A stretch of DNA of 12,621 nucleotides, taken from Firmicutes bacterium UBA6113 (GTDB taxonomy: Bacteria; Bacillota; Clostridia; Tissierellales; Sedimentibacteraceae). How positions within the stretch are numbered: position 1 is the first letter of the stretch; every line of letters starts with the position of its first letter. Location: positions 9,539 to 22,159 of the forward strand of contig DIWF01000033.1 of the NCBI GenBank assembly GCA_002422545.1, written 5' to 3'. Both the position numbers and the translations under genes were made by a program. Shown piece by piece: positions 7,611 to 12,621 of this stretch. Below the pieces are notes generated by a model. The model worked only from the letters and a program-made list of their open reading frames with translations, had not been told where the DNA came from and ran no database searches.

Positions 7611-7628
7611 TGGTTAATAAATTAACAA
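7611..7628. promoter_or_regulatory. Rex-like operator (NADH/NAD+ sensing)
   Basis: TGGTTAA, four bases (TAAA), then TTAACAA. This differs at one of 14 defined positions from the clostridial Rex motif TTGTTAA-N4-TTAACAA. It lies 4 bp upstream of the -35 box of the sensor-hydrogenase operon and about 55 bp upstream of the rho -35 box, so the hydrogenase operon is the more likely target. Rex regulation of hydrogenase and fermentation genes is established in clostridia; binding here is inferred. The region is AT-rich, which raises the chance of a fortuitous match. Confidence 0.55.
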
Positions 7629-7682
7629 ATAGTAAATTATAATCCAGTTAGCGAAAGGAAAGGAATTGCAACAAGATTATCC

Positions 7683-7711
7683 TTGACTATTATTTAATTA
7701 AATGTTATCAT
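7683..7711 (+). promoter_or_regulatory. Sigma-A promoter of rho
   Basis: TTGACT (7683-7688), a 17-nt spacer, then TATCAT (7706-7711), each five of six consensus bases. The start would lie near 7718, giving a leader of about 67 nt. The leader begins with two copies of CACTTACC (7717-7724 and 7728-7735), 11 bp apart, and is poor in G until the ribosome binding site. Confidence 0.65.
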
Positions 7712-7784
7712 TGTACCACTTACCGAACACTTACCTTAATTTTCCTGTGAATTGACAAAAACTAAATATAGTATGGAGGTTTTT

Positions 7785-9263
7785 ATGGAGAAAAACCAAT
7801 TGGCAGCCTTGAAGCTCACTGAGCTTAAAGAACTTGCTAAATCTTTGGGGATGCATGATTCCTATAAGTATAAAAAAGAAGATTTGTTAATTAAGCTTAA
7901 CAACTATTATGATAATTTGGATGAAACAGAGAACAATGCACAGACATTTGTTAGCGAAAATATAGAAGATAAAGATAATGAAGGAAAATCAAGTGTAAAA
8001 TTTGTTGAAAATGCAAGAAGTTTGGAAGTCTTTGAAACGGAAGAAGAATCAAACAAGAAAAATTCAATGCCTGATAAAATAGTTGAAGAAATTGAATCCA
8101 GCGGAGAAGGTGCAGTAAAGGTTGAAGGAATACTTGAAACACACCCTGACGGTTATGGTTTTTTAAGAACAAACAACTATCTTACCAGCGATGAAGATGT
8201 ATACATATCCCCTTCTCAAATCAGAAGATTTCATATGAAGACAGGAGACAAAATTACCGGAATAACAAGGCCTCCTAAGCAAGGTGAAAAATTCAAAGCC
8301 TTATTGTATGTGAAACAAGTCAATGATGAAAATCCTGAATTGGCAAGAAACAGAAAAGATTTTGATTCTCTCACCCCTATTTATCCCAATGAAAGAATAA
8401 AACTTGAAAAATCTCACAAAGAAATTGCAATGAGATTGATAGATTTGATTGCTCCAATAGGAAAAGGGCAAAGAGGGATGATTGTTGCTCCTCCTAAGGC
8501 AGGAAAAACAACAATTTTGAAAAACCTGGCTAACAGCATAGCTGAAAACTACCCTGAAATAGAAATCATTATGCTTCTTATAGATGAGCGTCCTGAGGAA
8601 GTTACAGACATGAAACGCTCCGTAAAAGGAGACGTTGTTTATTCCACATTCGATGAACTTCCAAAAAACCACATAAAGGTTGCTGAAATGGTTCTTGAAA
8701 GAGCAAAGAGGCTTGTGGAGCACGGTAAGGATGTTGTAATTCTTTTGGACAGCATAACAAGACTTGCAAGGGCATACAACCTGACAATCACTCCAACAGG
8801 AAGAACATTGTCAGGAGGTCTTGATCCAGGAGCACTATATGGACCGAAAAGATTTTTCGGAGCAGCAAGAAACATTGAGTTCGGAGGCAGCCTCACAATA
8901 TTGGCAAGTGCGTTGATTGAAACAGGAAGCCGTATGGACGACATGATATTTGAAGAGTTCAAGGGAACAGGCAACATGGAAATCCATCTTGACAGAAAAC
9001 TTTCAGAAAAGAGAGTCTTCCCTGCAATTGACATAAACAAGTCTGGAACAAGAAGAGAAGAACTGTTGTTAAATGCAGAAGAAATGCAGACAATATGGCA
9101 GCTCAGAAAAGCAATGAGCAATTTCTCCGTTGCAGATGTAACTGAAAGAATAATCGACGGGCTTATAAAAACCAAGACAAATGCTGATTTTATCAAACAG
9201 GCTTCAACTCAGCTGTTGAATATTGATAAAATGAAAGATGATCTTTTGGACAGAAATTTTTAA
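7785..9263 (+). CDS. rho: Transcription termination factor Rho
   Basis: 492 residues; hexameric RNA-dependent ATPase that terminates transcription. The ATG at 7785 has GGAGG 5 nt upstream; a TTG at 7752 in the same frame has no such site. Order: Rho N-terminal helical domain about 5-42; a low-complexity acidic stretch about 43-108; the cold-shock-type RNA-binding domain about 110-180 with DGYGFLR and SPSQIRRF; then the RecA-type ATPase with Walker A APPKAGKTT (235-243), LLIDERPEEVTDM (264-276), Walker B VVILLDS (317-323) and TLSGGLDPGAL (341-351). The arginine-rich end of the core (INKSGTRREELL) is intact. The acidic linker is the main difference from E. coli Rho (419 residues). rpmE follows 123 bp downstream with its own promoter. 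Confidence 0.98.
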   Translation: MEKNQLAALKLTELKELAKSLGMHDSYKYKKEDLLIKLNNYYDNLDETENNAQTFVSENIEDKDNEGKSSVKFVENARSLEVFETEEESNKKNSMPDKIVEEIESSGEGAVKVEGILETHPDGYGFLRTNNYLTSDEDVYISPSQIRRFHMKTGDKITGITRPPKQGEKFKALLYVKQVNDENPELARNRKDFDSLTPIYPNERIKLEKSHKEIAMRLIDLIAPIGKGQRGMIVAPPKAGKTTILKNLANSIAENYPEIEIIMLLIDERPEEVTDMKRSVKGDVVYSTFDELPKNHIKVAEMVLERAKRLVEHGKDVVILLDSITRLARAYNLTITPTGRTLSGGLDPGALYGPKRFFGAARNIEFGGSLTILASALIETGSRMDDMIFEEFKGTGNMEIHLDRKLSEKRVFPAIDINKSGTRREELLLNAEEMQTIWQLRKAMSNFSVADVTERIIDGLIKTKTNADFIKQASTQLLNIDKMKDDLLDRNF

Positions 9264-9297
9264 ACAAAAAGTAATAATTTTATAAAGCAAAAAAACA

Positions 9298-9326
9298 TTG
9301 TATTATATAAAATGGTATGATATAAT
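9298..9326 (+). promoter_or_regulatory. Promoter of rpmE with extended -10
   Basis: TTGTAT (9298-9303), a 17-nt spacer, then a perfect TATAAT (9321-9326) preceded by TGA, which gives the extended -10 form TGNTATAAT. The start near 9333 leaves a leader of about 54 nt. A small hairpin, CTCAA and TTGAG around GGTAAA (9328-9343), overlaps the start point. Confidence 0.7.
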
Positions 9327-9386
9327 ACTCAAGGTAAATTGAGATATTATTTAATTAATATATAGAGCGAGAAAGAGGTGAACGGG

Positions 9387-9590
9387 ATGAAACAAGGTAT
9401 ACATCCAGATTATAAAACTGTTACTGTACATTGCGCATGTGGAAATACATTTGAAACTGGTTCAGTATTAGACGAAATCAAAGTTGAAATTTGTTCAGAA
9501 TGTCATCCATTCTTTACTGGTAAACAAAAGTTTATCGATAAAGGCGGAAGAGTTGACAGATTCAAGAAGAAATACAATTTGGACAAATAA
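9387..9590 (+). CDS. rpmE: Large ribosomal subunit protein bL31, zinc-binding type
   Basis: 67 residues, normal for bL31 type A, a surface protein of the 50S subunit. The zinc-binding cysteines are all present: Cys16 and Cys18 in HCACG, Cys36 and Cys39 in CSECHPFF, so this is the C+ form that needs zinc. The conserved GKQKFIDKGGRVDRFKKKY follows. The ATG at 9387 has GAGGTG 6 nt upstream; a GTG at 9378 overlaps that site and is rejected. Adjacency to rho is widely conserved in Firmicutes. Confidence 0.97.
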   Translation: MKQGIHPDYKTVTVHCACGNTFETGSVLDEIKVEICSECHPFFTGKQKFIDKGGRVDRFKKKYNLDK

Positions 9591-9605
9591 GAAAATTGAC
9601 TTTTG

Positions 9606-9646
9606 GGCAACTTTTGGGCAACTCAATGCTTTGGAAGTTGCCTTTT
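9606..9646 (+). terminator. Rho-independent terminator of rpmE with duplicated 5' arm
   Basis: AAGTTGCC (9635-9642), followed by TTTT and further T-rich sequence, can pair with GGCAACT at 9617-9623 (7 bp) or with GGCAACTT at 9606-9613 (8 bp). The two upstream arms belong to an 11-bp tandem duplication, TTTTGGGCAAC twice. The hairpin starts 15-26 nt past the rpmE stop codon. Confidence 0.75.
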
Positions 9647-9849
9647 AGTTTGTTTTTATTTCATCTAAAAAGCTGCCAAACCGCTGTGTTGATTTTTTCA
9701 AAACATCATCTATACCAAAACTACAAACACACGGAAGAAACAATATTTGACGATTGTAAGAAGTGCATCAATGAAAAATCAGAGTATTATCATGAAATGG
9801 TCCAAGAGGAAGATTTATGTAAGGAATGGGAGAGCAATTAATATATTAA
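9647..9849 (+). other. Intergenic stretch with a short coding-like tail
   Basis: No convincing gene. A frame stays open to a TAA at 9839-9841, and its last part (about 9730-9838) encodes a hydrophilic peptide with FDDCKKC and EEDLCKEWESN, which looks coding and has paired cysteines. Its only possible starts lie in the rpmE terminator or are unsupported by a ribosome binding site. It may be the tail of a decayed gene. I do not recognise the family. Confidence 0.25.
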
Positions 9850-9852
9850 CAG

Positions 9853-9886
9853 CAAAAAATAAAGAATGCGGATTAACTGTCCGCAT
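9853..9886 (-). terminator. Rho-independent terminator of the DUF6774-like gene
   Basis: ATGCGGA (9866-9872) and TCCGCAT (9880-9886) form a perfect 7-bp stem with a 7-nt loop. On the minus strand it is followed by CTTTATTTTTT. The loop contains the stop codon of the gene, so the hairpin overlaps the coding end. Confidence 0.75.
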
Positions 9887-10043
9887 CCTTATCGCATAGC
9901 TGATTCTGAGCAGCAATTGTTGCGAGGGTATCGCCTAGTTGATTAAAAGCAGAAGATAATACAGCTATTTCATCGCTTGAACAGCATTTTGAAATAGCAC
10001 AAGCAAGGGCTGTTATGTAAGTAACAAGTTCACAGGATTGCAT
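9873..10043 (-). CDS. Small DUF6774-like protein
   Basis: A 56-residue protein starting at the ATG at 10043 with AGAGGTG 6 nt upstream. It begins MQSCELVTYITALACAIS and contains SAFNQLGDTLATIAAQ (31-46). I recognise the ELV...TALA...FxQLGDTLATI pattern as a small clostridial family of unknown function (DUF6774); this is from memory. It has five cysteines (4, 15, 20, 21, 50). Residues 5-19 are apolar, but no clear membrane segment or signal peptide is seen. The ribosome binding site, the family-like sequence and a terminator at its end support a real monocistronic gene on the strand opposite its neighbours. Confidence 0.75.
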   Translation of the reverse strand: MQSCELVTYITALACAISKCCSSDEIAVLSSAFNQLGDTLATIAAQNQLCDKDADS

Positions 10044-10176
10044 AAATTTCACCTCTGATAAGTTTATGCTAAATAATTGTAAGTGTTAAAGTATTTTGGG
10101 AATAAAGAGAGTGATTAACATATTAACAGAAGAACAAAAAGAAAAAATTGGATTACAAAGAATAAAAATGGATTCA

Positions 10177-10205
10177 TTGACCTGTATTGATGTGAATGAT
10201 ATAAT
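10177..10205 (+). promoter_or_regulatory. Promoter of the GNAT-like gene
   Basis: TTGACC (10177-10182), 17 nt, then a perfect TATAAT (10200-10205) preceded by TGA (extended -10). The predicted start near 10212 gives a leader of about 26 nt containing the GGGGG ribosome binding site. Confidence 0.65.
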
Positions 10206-10237
10206 TTCGTTAATAAAAAATTATTGGGGGCAGAGTA

Positions 10238-10762
10238 ATGAAATCTTTTAAAATGAATGAAAATAACGCATCGAAAGTTGCAGAACTGATGGCCACTATT
10301 AGGCCTCAATGGTGGCCGTCCTATGATGATGCATATGGACAATTAACAGATATACACGAAAGCATAGGTACAGTAGGCTGGTATCTTGGAGAGGATGAAA
10401 ATCACCCTAAGGGCTGGATTTTATGCAGGGAATTGAAGGGATTTAGTGCAATTGAGTTGGAATGCAGCGGTTATGATGATAATGGCATATTTAAGCTTGA
10501 GCATAAGTTAAAGGAATTGTTTGAAGTTGCAAGTGAATATGCAAGATCAAAAGGGTATAGTATTTTTCGTACAGGAATGAGTTCTCGTGATTTCAATATT
10601 CATGGTAAACCGATTGATAGTGTTCCGAAAGCTATTGAAAACTTACAGTCAGACCGAATAGACTATAAGTGGTTGTTGGACTACGGATTTAGGGTAATTG
10701 GAATTCAGCCAAATGCATACGAAAAAAATTATCATTTGATAATTTTTGCAAAAGAACTATAA
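10238..10762 (+). CDS. GNAT-like N-acetyltransferase family protein
   Basis: 174 residues, cytoplasmic. The arrangement suggests a GNAT fold: an N-terminal helix (SKVAELMATIRPQWW), strands around VGWYLGE, GWILCREL and IELECSGYD, a long helix about 84-105 (KLEHKLKELFEVASEYARSKG), and a C-terminal LLDYGFRVIGIQPNAY like the GF-x-V-G ending of many acetyltransferases. The canonical Q/R-x-x-G-x-G/A acetyl-CoA loop is not clear, so activity is uncertain. The ATG follows GGGGG by 10 nt and a strong promoter lies just upstream. Neighbours give no clue to the substrate. It lies between the housekeeping rho-rpmE region and phage-derived DNA. Confidence 0.6.
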   Translation: MKSFKMNENNASKVAELMATIRPQWWPSYDDAYGQLTDIHESIGTVGWYLGEDENHPKGWILCRELKGFSAIELECSGYDDNGIFKLEHKLKELFEVASEYARSKGYSIFRTGMSSRDFNIHGKPIDSVPKAIENLQSDRIDYKWLLDYGFRVIGIQPNAYEKNYHLIIFAKEL

Positions 10763-10870
10763 TAGAATTTAATTTATCGAATATAAATAGATAGCTTTTT
10801 AGAAAAATCAGCGAAATACTTGAAAAATTTCGTGTCCTAACGCAGCCCTAGACGGGCGGTATATTGACTC

Positions 10871-10897
10871 AAAAGGATCTCTTCCGGAGGTCCTTTT
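10871..10897 (+). terminator. Strong hairpin terminator
   Basis: AAAAGGATCTC (10871-10881) pairs with GAGGTCCTTTT (10887-10897), 11 bp with one G-T pair, around the loop TTCCG. The flanking A and T runs let it act on both strands. It is about 110 bp past the GNAT-like gene and could end that transcript, or be the relic terminator of a phage tail operon ahead of the lysis genes. Confidence 0.75.
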
Positions 10898-10948
10898 ATA
10901 TTTTAAAATTAAAATTGAGAGGTGTTGGATTGAGTGAGTATTTAAAAC

Positions 10949-11071
10949 ATGCAGCCGATAGCAGCACTATTTTTAAGTGAGGTTATGTACGTTCTGTTTT
11001 CAGAGAGCTCATATTTGACAGTGTTTTGTGCGGTAGTAGGTGTTATGGTACTAGACATCATTACAAAATAA
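10949..11071 (+). pseudogene. Holin-like membrane peptide fragment
   Basis: A 40-residue frame, MQPIAALFLSEVMYVL then SYLTVFCAVVGVMVLDIITK. The end, VMVLDIITK, resembles LFMAVDYITGL of the intact holin 400 bp downstream, at the point where that protein continues for another 95 residues. There is no good ribosome binding site. The best reading is an N-terminal remnant of a second, unrelated-length holin; a free-standing small membrane peptide is possible. Confidence 0.35.
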
Positions 11072-11192
11072 ACTTCCACTTGATAGCCATATTGAAAATC
11101 TTTTGTAGTTCCTTAATTATTGACAATATCGTTCTATTAGTAAGCTTTTCTCCTTTGTCTGTAACATGTTTTTTTATACATTTATAAATCTC
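11061..11192 (-). pseudogene. Possible tyrosine-integrase core-binding fragment
   Basis: A 43-codon open stretch on the minus strand between two stops, without a start codon. It includes KGEKLTNRTILSIIKELQ followed by KIFNMAIKWKFI. The pattern 'L(S/T)NRTI ... LLK.IF..AIKW..I' is typical of the helical core-binding domain of phage integrases. Only that piece is visible, with no catalytic domain. It overlaps the end of the holin-like fragment on the other strand. The call rests on pattern memory and is tentative. Confidence 0.3.
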
Positions 11193-11328
11193 TCAACATA
11201 CAATGTTGATATTACTTTCCAGGCCAGGAATATCTAAACTACACCAAGTTAGACAAAGAGATTGCAGAAATGGAAGCAACTGCGGCAGTTTTTAGACAAG
11301 CTTAAACAACCAACATATAATACAACAG

Positions 11329-11340
11329 GAGCTTAAGCTC
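11329..11340. promoter_or_regulatory. Perfect 12-bp palindrome before the lysis genes
   Basis: GAGCTTAAGCTC is a perfect inverted repeat 6 bp upstream of the holin ribosome binding site (AAGGGAG at 11347-11353). It may be a protein-binding site or a small hairpin limiting holin translation. No promoter hexamers stand out nearby. Confidence 0.3.
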
Positions 11341-11362
11341 TCTTTGAAGGGAGAAATGATTT

Positions 11363-11797
11363 ATGGAGAATATAAATAACTTTAAGATAGGAATTTTAAG
11401 TGTACTAGGAGTAATCGGCAGCGTAATAACAAATTTACTCGGAGGTTGGGACATGGCATTACAGACACTAGTACTTTTTATGGCTGTTGATTATATTACA
11501 GGTTTGATTGTCGCAGGAGTGTTTAAAAAGTCCGAGAAATCTGAGGGTGGAGCATTGGAGAGCAAAGCCGGATGGAAGGGTCTATTTAAAAAAGGCGTAA
11601 CGCTGTTGATTGTATTGTTGGCTACTCAACTGGACAAAATGACTGGTACAGAAATTATAAGGGATGCTGTAATAATTGCATATGTTGTAAATGAAGCTAT
11701 AAGTATAATCGAGAATGCAGGACTTATGGGTGTGCCTATACCGGATATAATTAAAAGAACACTTGAAATGCTTAAAAACAGAGAGGATGATAAGTAA
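11363..11797 (+). CDS. Phage holin, Phage_holin_4/toxin-secretion type
   Basis: 144 residues. Four hydrophobic segments (about 8-28, 33-53, 77-92, 99-117) with the family hallmark FMAVDYITGLIVAG (39-52), then a charged loop with WKGLFKKG (71-78) and IAYVVNEAISIIENAG (105-120). Holins of this class oligomerise in the membrane and release the endolysin. The ATG follows AAGGGAG by 9 nt. The stop codon shares a base with the start of the amidase gene (TAATG), so the two are translationally coupled as a lysis cassette. Length is normal and the gene appears intact although upstream phage DNA is decayed. Confidence 0.9.
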   Translation: MENINNFKIGILSVLGVIGSVITNLLGGWDMALQTLVLFMAVDYITGLIVAGVFKKSEKSEGGALESKAGWKGLFKKGVTLLIVLLATQLDKMTGTEIIRDAVIIAYVVNEAISIIENAGLMGVPIPDIIKRTLEMLKNREDDK

Positions 11798-12489
11798 TGA
11801 TTAAGGCAATTATAGACCCCGGCCATGCACCGGGAAATGCTAATAAAGGACCAACTGGATATTATGAGTACCAAGGCGTATGGAAATTATCGACCTATTT
11901 AAAAGAGATATTGCAGGCAAAAGGCATACAGGCTGATTTTACCCGCACCTGGGAGCAGGACCCGGAATTGTATGCCAGAGGACAGAAGGCAGCAGGATAT
12001 GATTTGTTTATCAGTGAGCATACCAATGCTAATGATGGTAAGTCACGAGGCACGGAGGTATTTTATGATTACTCTAAACCGCAGGACAAAGAGTTTTCCG
12101 AAAAGCTGGCCGGTAATGTTGCTGCAGTAATGGGGAATACCAACAGAGGAGCTAAGACAAGAGTATATACTGAATCCGGAAAGATTTATAACTATTATGG
12201 TGTGATTCGTGGAGCTGCAGCCACCGACTGCAAGCACATTCTGCTAATTGAGTCCGGATTCCACGATAATATACAGGATGAAGCATTTTTAAAAGTAGAT
12301 GAAAACTTGAAGAAAATTGCCCAGGCACAGGCTGAGGTAATTTGTAATTTTCTTGGAATAAAAGAACATTGGGCAGAAAAACATAAATTAAGCTTAGAAT
12401 CTAAAGGTATTGAAATTAATGACGATCGATACGATGACTTCATGACACGCGGCGAAGTATTTGCGTTGTTGGATAGAATAGTTAAGTAG
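11797..12489 (+). CDS. N-acetylmuramoyl-L-alanine amidase (phage endolysin) with SLH-like tail
   Basis: 230 residues. Residues 1 to about 186 are an Amidase_3 zinc amidase cutting the bond between MurNAc and L-Ala in peptidoglycan: His10 in DPGHAPG, Glu24 in YEYQG, His75 in SEHTNAND, and catalytic Glu152 in LIESGFHDN. Residues about 190-230 (HWAEKHKLSLESKGIEI ... MTRGEVFALLDRIV) resemble one S-layer-homology-like repeat, a likely wall-binding tail. There is no signal peptide, in keeping with release by the adjacent holin. GAGAGGATG in the holin end supplies the ribosome binding site. No terminator is visible before the window ends. Confidence 0.92.
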   Translation: MIKAIIDPGHAPGNANKGPTGYYEYQGVWKLSTYLKEILQAKGIQADFTRTWEQDPELYARGQKAAGYDLFISEHTNANDGKSRGTEVFYDYSKPQDKEFSEKLAGNVAAVMGNTNRGAKTRVYTESGKIYNYYGVIRGAAATDCKHILLIESGFHDNIQDEAFLKVDENLKKIAQAQAEVICNFLGIKEHWAEKHKLSLESKGIEINDDRYDDFMTRGEVFALLDRIVK

Positions 12490-12597
12490 GAGATAATCCT
12501 GCATCTGTAAATGTGATAACGCCTTTGAGCTTAGAAGTATAACTGCTATGTATTTTATGGTTTTTAAAAGTAAAAAGGATAAAAAAGAACTCCTAAC

Positions 12598-12621
12598 TGA
12601 ACTGAACCCAAAAAGTTAGAC
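12598..12621. mobile_element. Probable end of an IS3-family insertion sequence (truncated by window)
   Basis: The last bases, TGAACTGAACCC followed by AAAAAGTTAGAC, match the type of terminal inverted repeat seen in IS3/IS150-group elements (TG...CCCAAAAAGTT-GAC). The element would continue beyond the window. The transposase is not visible, so this is a motif-based call. Confidence 0.5.

Larger units (their letters stand above)
10763..11362. other. 600-bp gene-poor stretch with decayed phage or mobile DNA
   Basis: No intact gene. The stretch holds the terminator at 10871-10897, a holin-like short frame (10949-11071), an integrase-like fragment on the minus strand (11061-11192), and a coding-like tail at 11210-11305 that includes EYLNYTKLDKEIAEMEATAA and ends at a TAA. 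A further frame around 10842-10898 reads ALDGRYIDSKGSLPEVLLYF but runs through the terminator, so it is probably not translated now. Mixed strands and short frames suggest successive deletions in a prophage end. Confidence 0.5.

Noticed and set aside
8639..9196. 185-codon minus-strand frame opposite rho
   Set aside because: Antisense to the conserved Rho ATPase core, with low-complexity translation and no start signals.
9596..9841. 81-codon frame after rpmE
   Set aside because: Its start and second ATG lie within or before the rpmE terminator and lack a ribosome binding site. Only the hydrophilic end looks coding, so it is described as an intergenic remnant.
10111..10251. 46-codon GTG-initiated frame upstream of and overlapping the GNAT-like gene
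   Set aside because: It has no proper ribosome binding site, and a strong extended -10 promoter for the next gene lies inside it. A short upstream peptide is possible but unsupported.
10867..10938. Frame through the terminator reading DSKGSLPEVLLYF
   Set aside because: The residues arise from the palindromic terminator. No start codon or ribosome binding site precedes them.
1..12621. CRISPR array, tRNA or rRNA genes
   Set aside because: No regularly spaced direct repeats were seen, and no tRNA cloverleaf or rRNA-like sequence was recognised on either strand by eye.

Overview
The window looks like chromosomal DNA of a low-GC, strictly anaerobic Firmicute of class Clostridia, probably an amino-acid fermenter of the Sedimentibacter/Tissierellales/Peptostreptococcales type. 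The grounds are AT-rich intergenic DNA, strong AGGAGG-type ribosome binding sites, sigma-A promoters, a lysine-fermentation enzyme (Kce), an [FeFe]-hydrogenase-type H2 sensor, a class II FBPase next to rho-rpmE, and a short protein resembling the clostridial DUF6774 family. The genus is inference.

Layout. (1) Positions 1-883: part of a dispersed repeat, then kce on the minus strand. (2) 1121-2098: glpX on the plus strand, diverging from kce. (3) 2139-4359: a minus-strand gene for a secreted YtcJ-type amidohydrolase fused to a copper-amine-oxidase-N-like C-terminal domain. It is bracketed by inverted copies of a 29-bp palindromic repeat. (4) 4405-7539: a compact minus-strand operon of three overlapping genes: a thioredoxin-like [2Fe-2S] protein, a sensory [FeFe] hydrogenase with a C-terminal PAS domain, and a SpoIIE/PP2C-type phosphatase. 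It has its own promoter, a hairpin terminator and a Rex-like operator. (5) 7683-9646: rho and rpmE on the plus strand, each with its own promoter. (6) 9873-10762: a short minus-strand DUF6774-like gene and a plus-strand GNAT-like gene. (7) 10763-11362: about 600 bp without an intact gene, holding a strong terminator and small coding-like fragments (holin-like, integrase-like). (8) 11363-12489: an intact phage-type holin plus N-acetylmuramoyl-L-alanine amidase lysis pair. (9) 12598-12621: a sequence like the end of an IS3-family element, cut by the window edge.

How it fits together. glpX, rho and rpmE are adjacent in Bacillus subtilis. Here the order is kept, but about 5.7 kb carrying the amidohydrolase and the hydrogenase-sensor operon, all on the opposite strand, lies between glpX and rho. 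The sensor operon reads as a signalling unit: electrons through the [2Fe-2S] protein and/or H2 at the H-cluster, then the PAS and helical tail, then the phosphatase. A Rex-like site would tie its transcription to NADH/NAD+. No catalytic hydrogenase genes are present, so the sensor's output target lies elsewhere. The right third is accessory DNA: a decayed prophage or transferred lysis cassette next to an insertion sequence.
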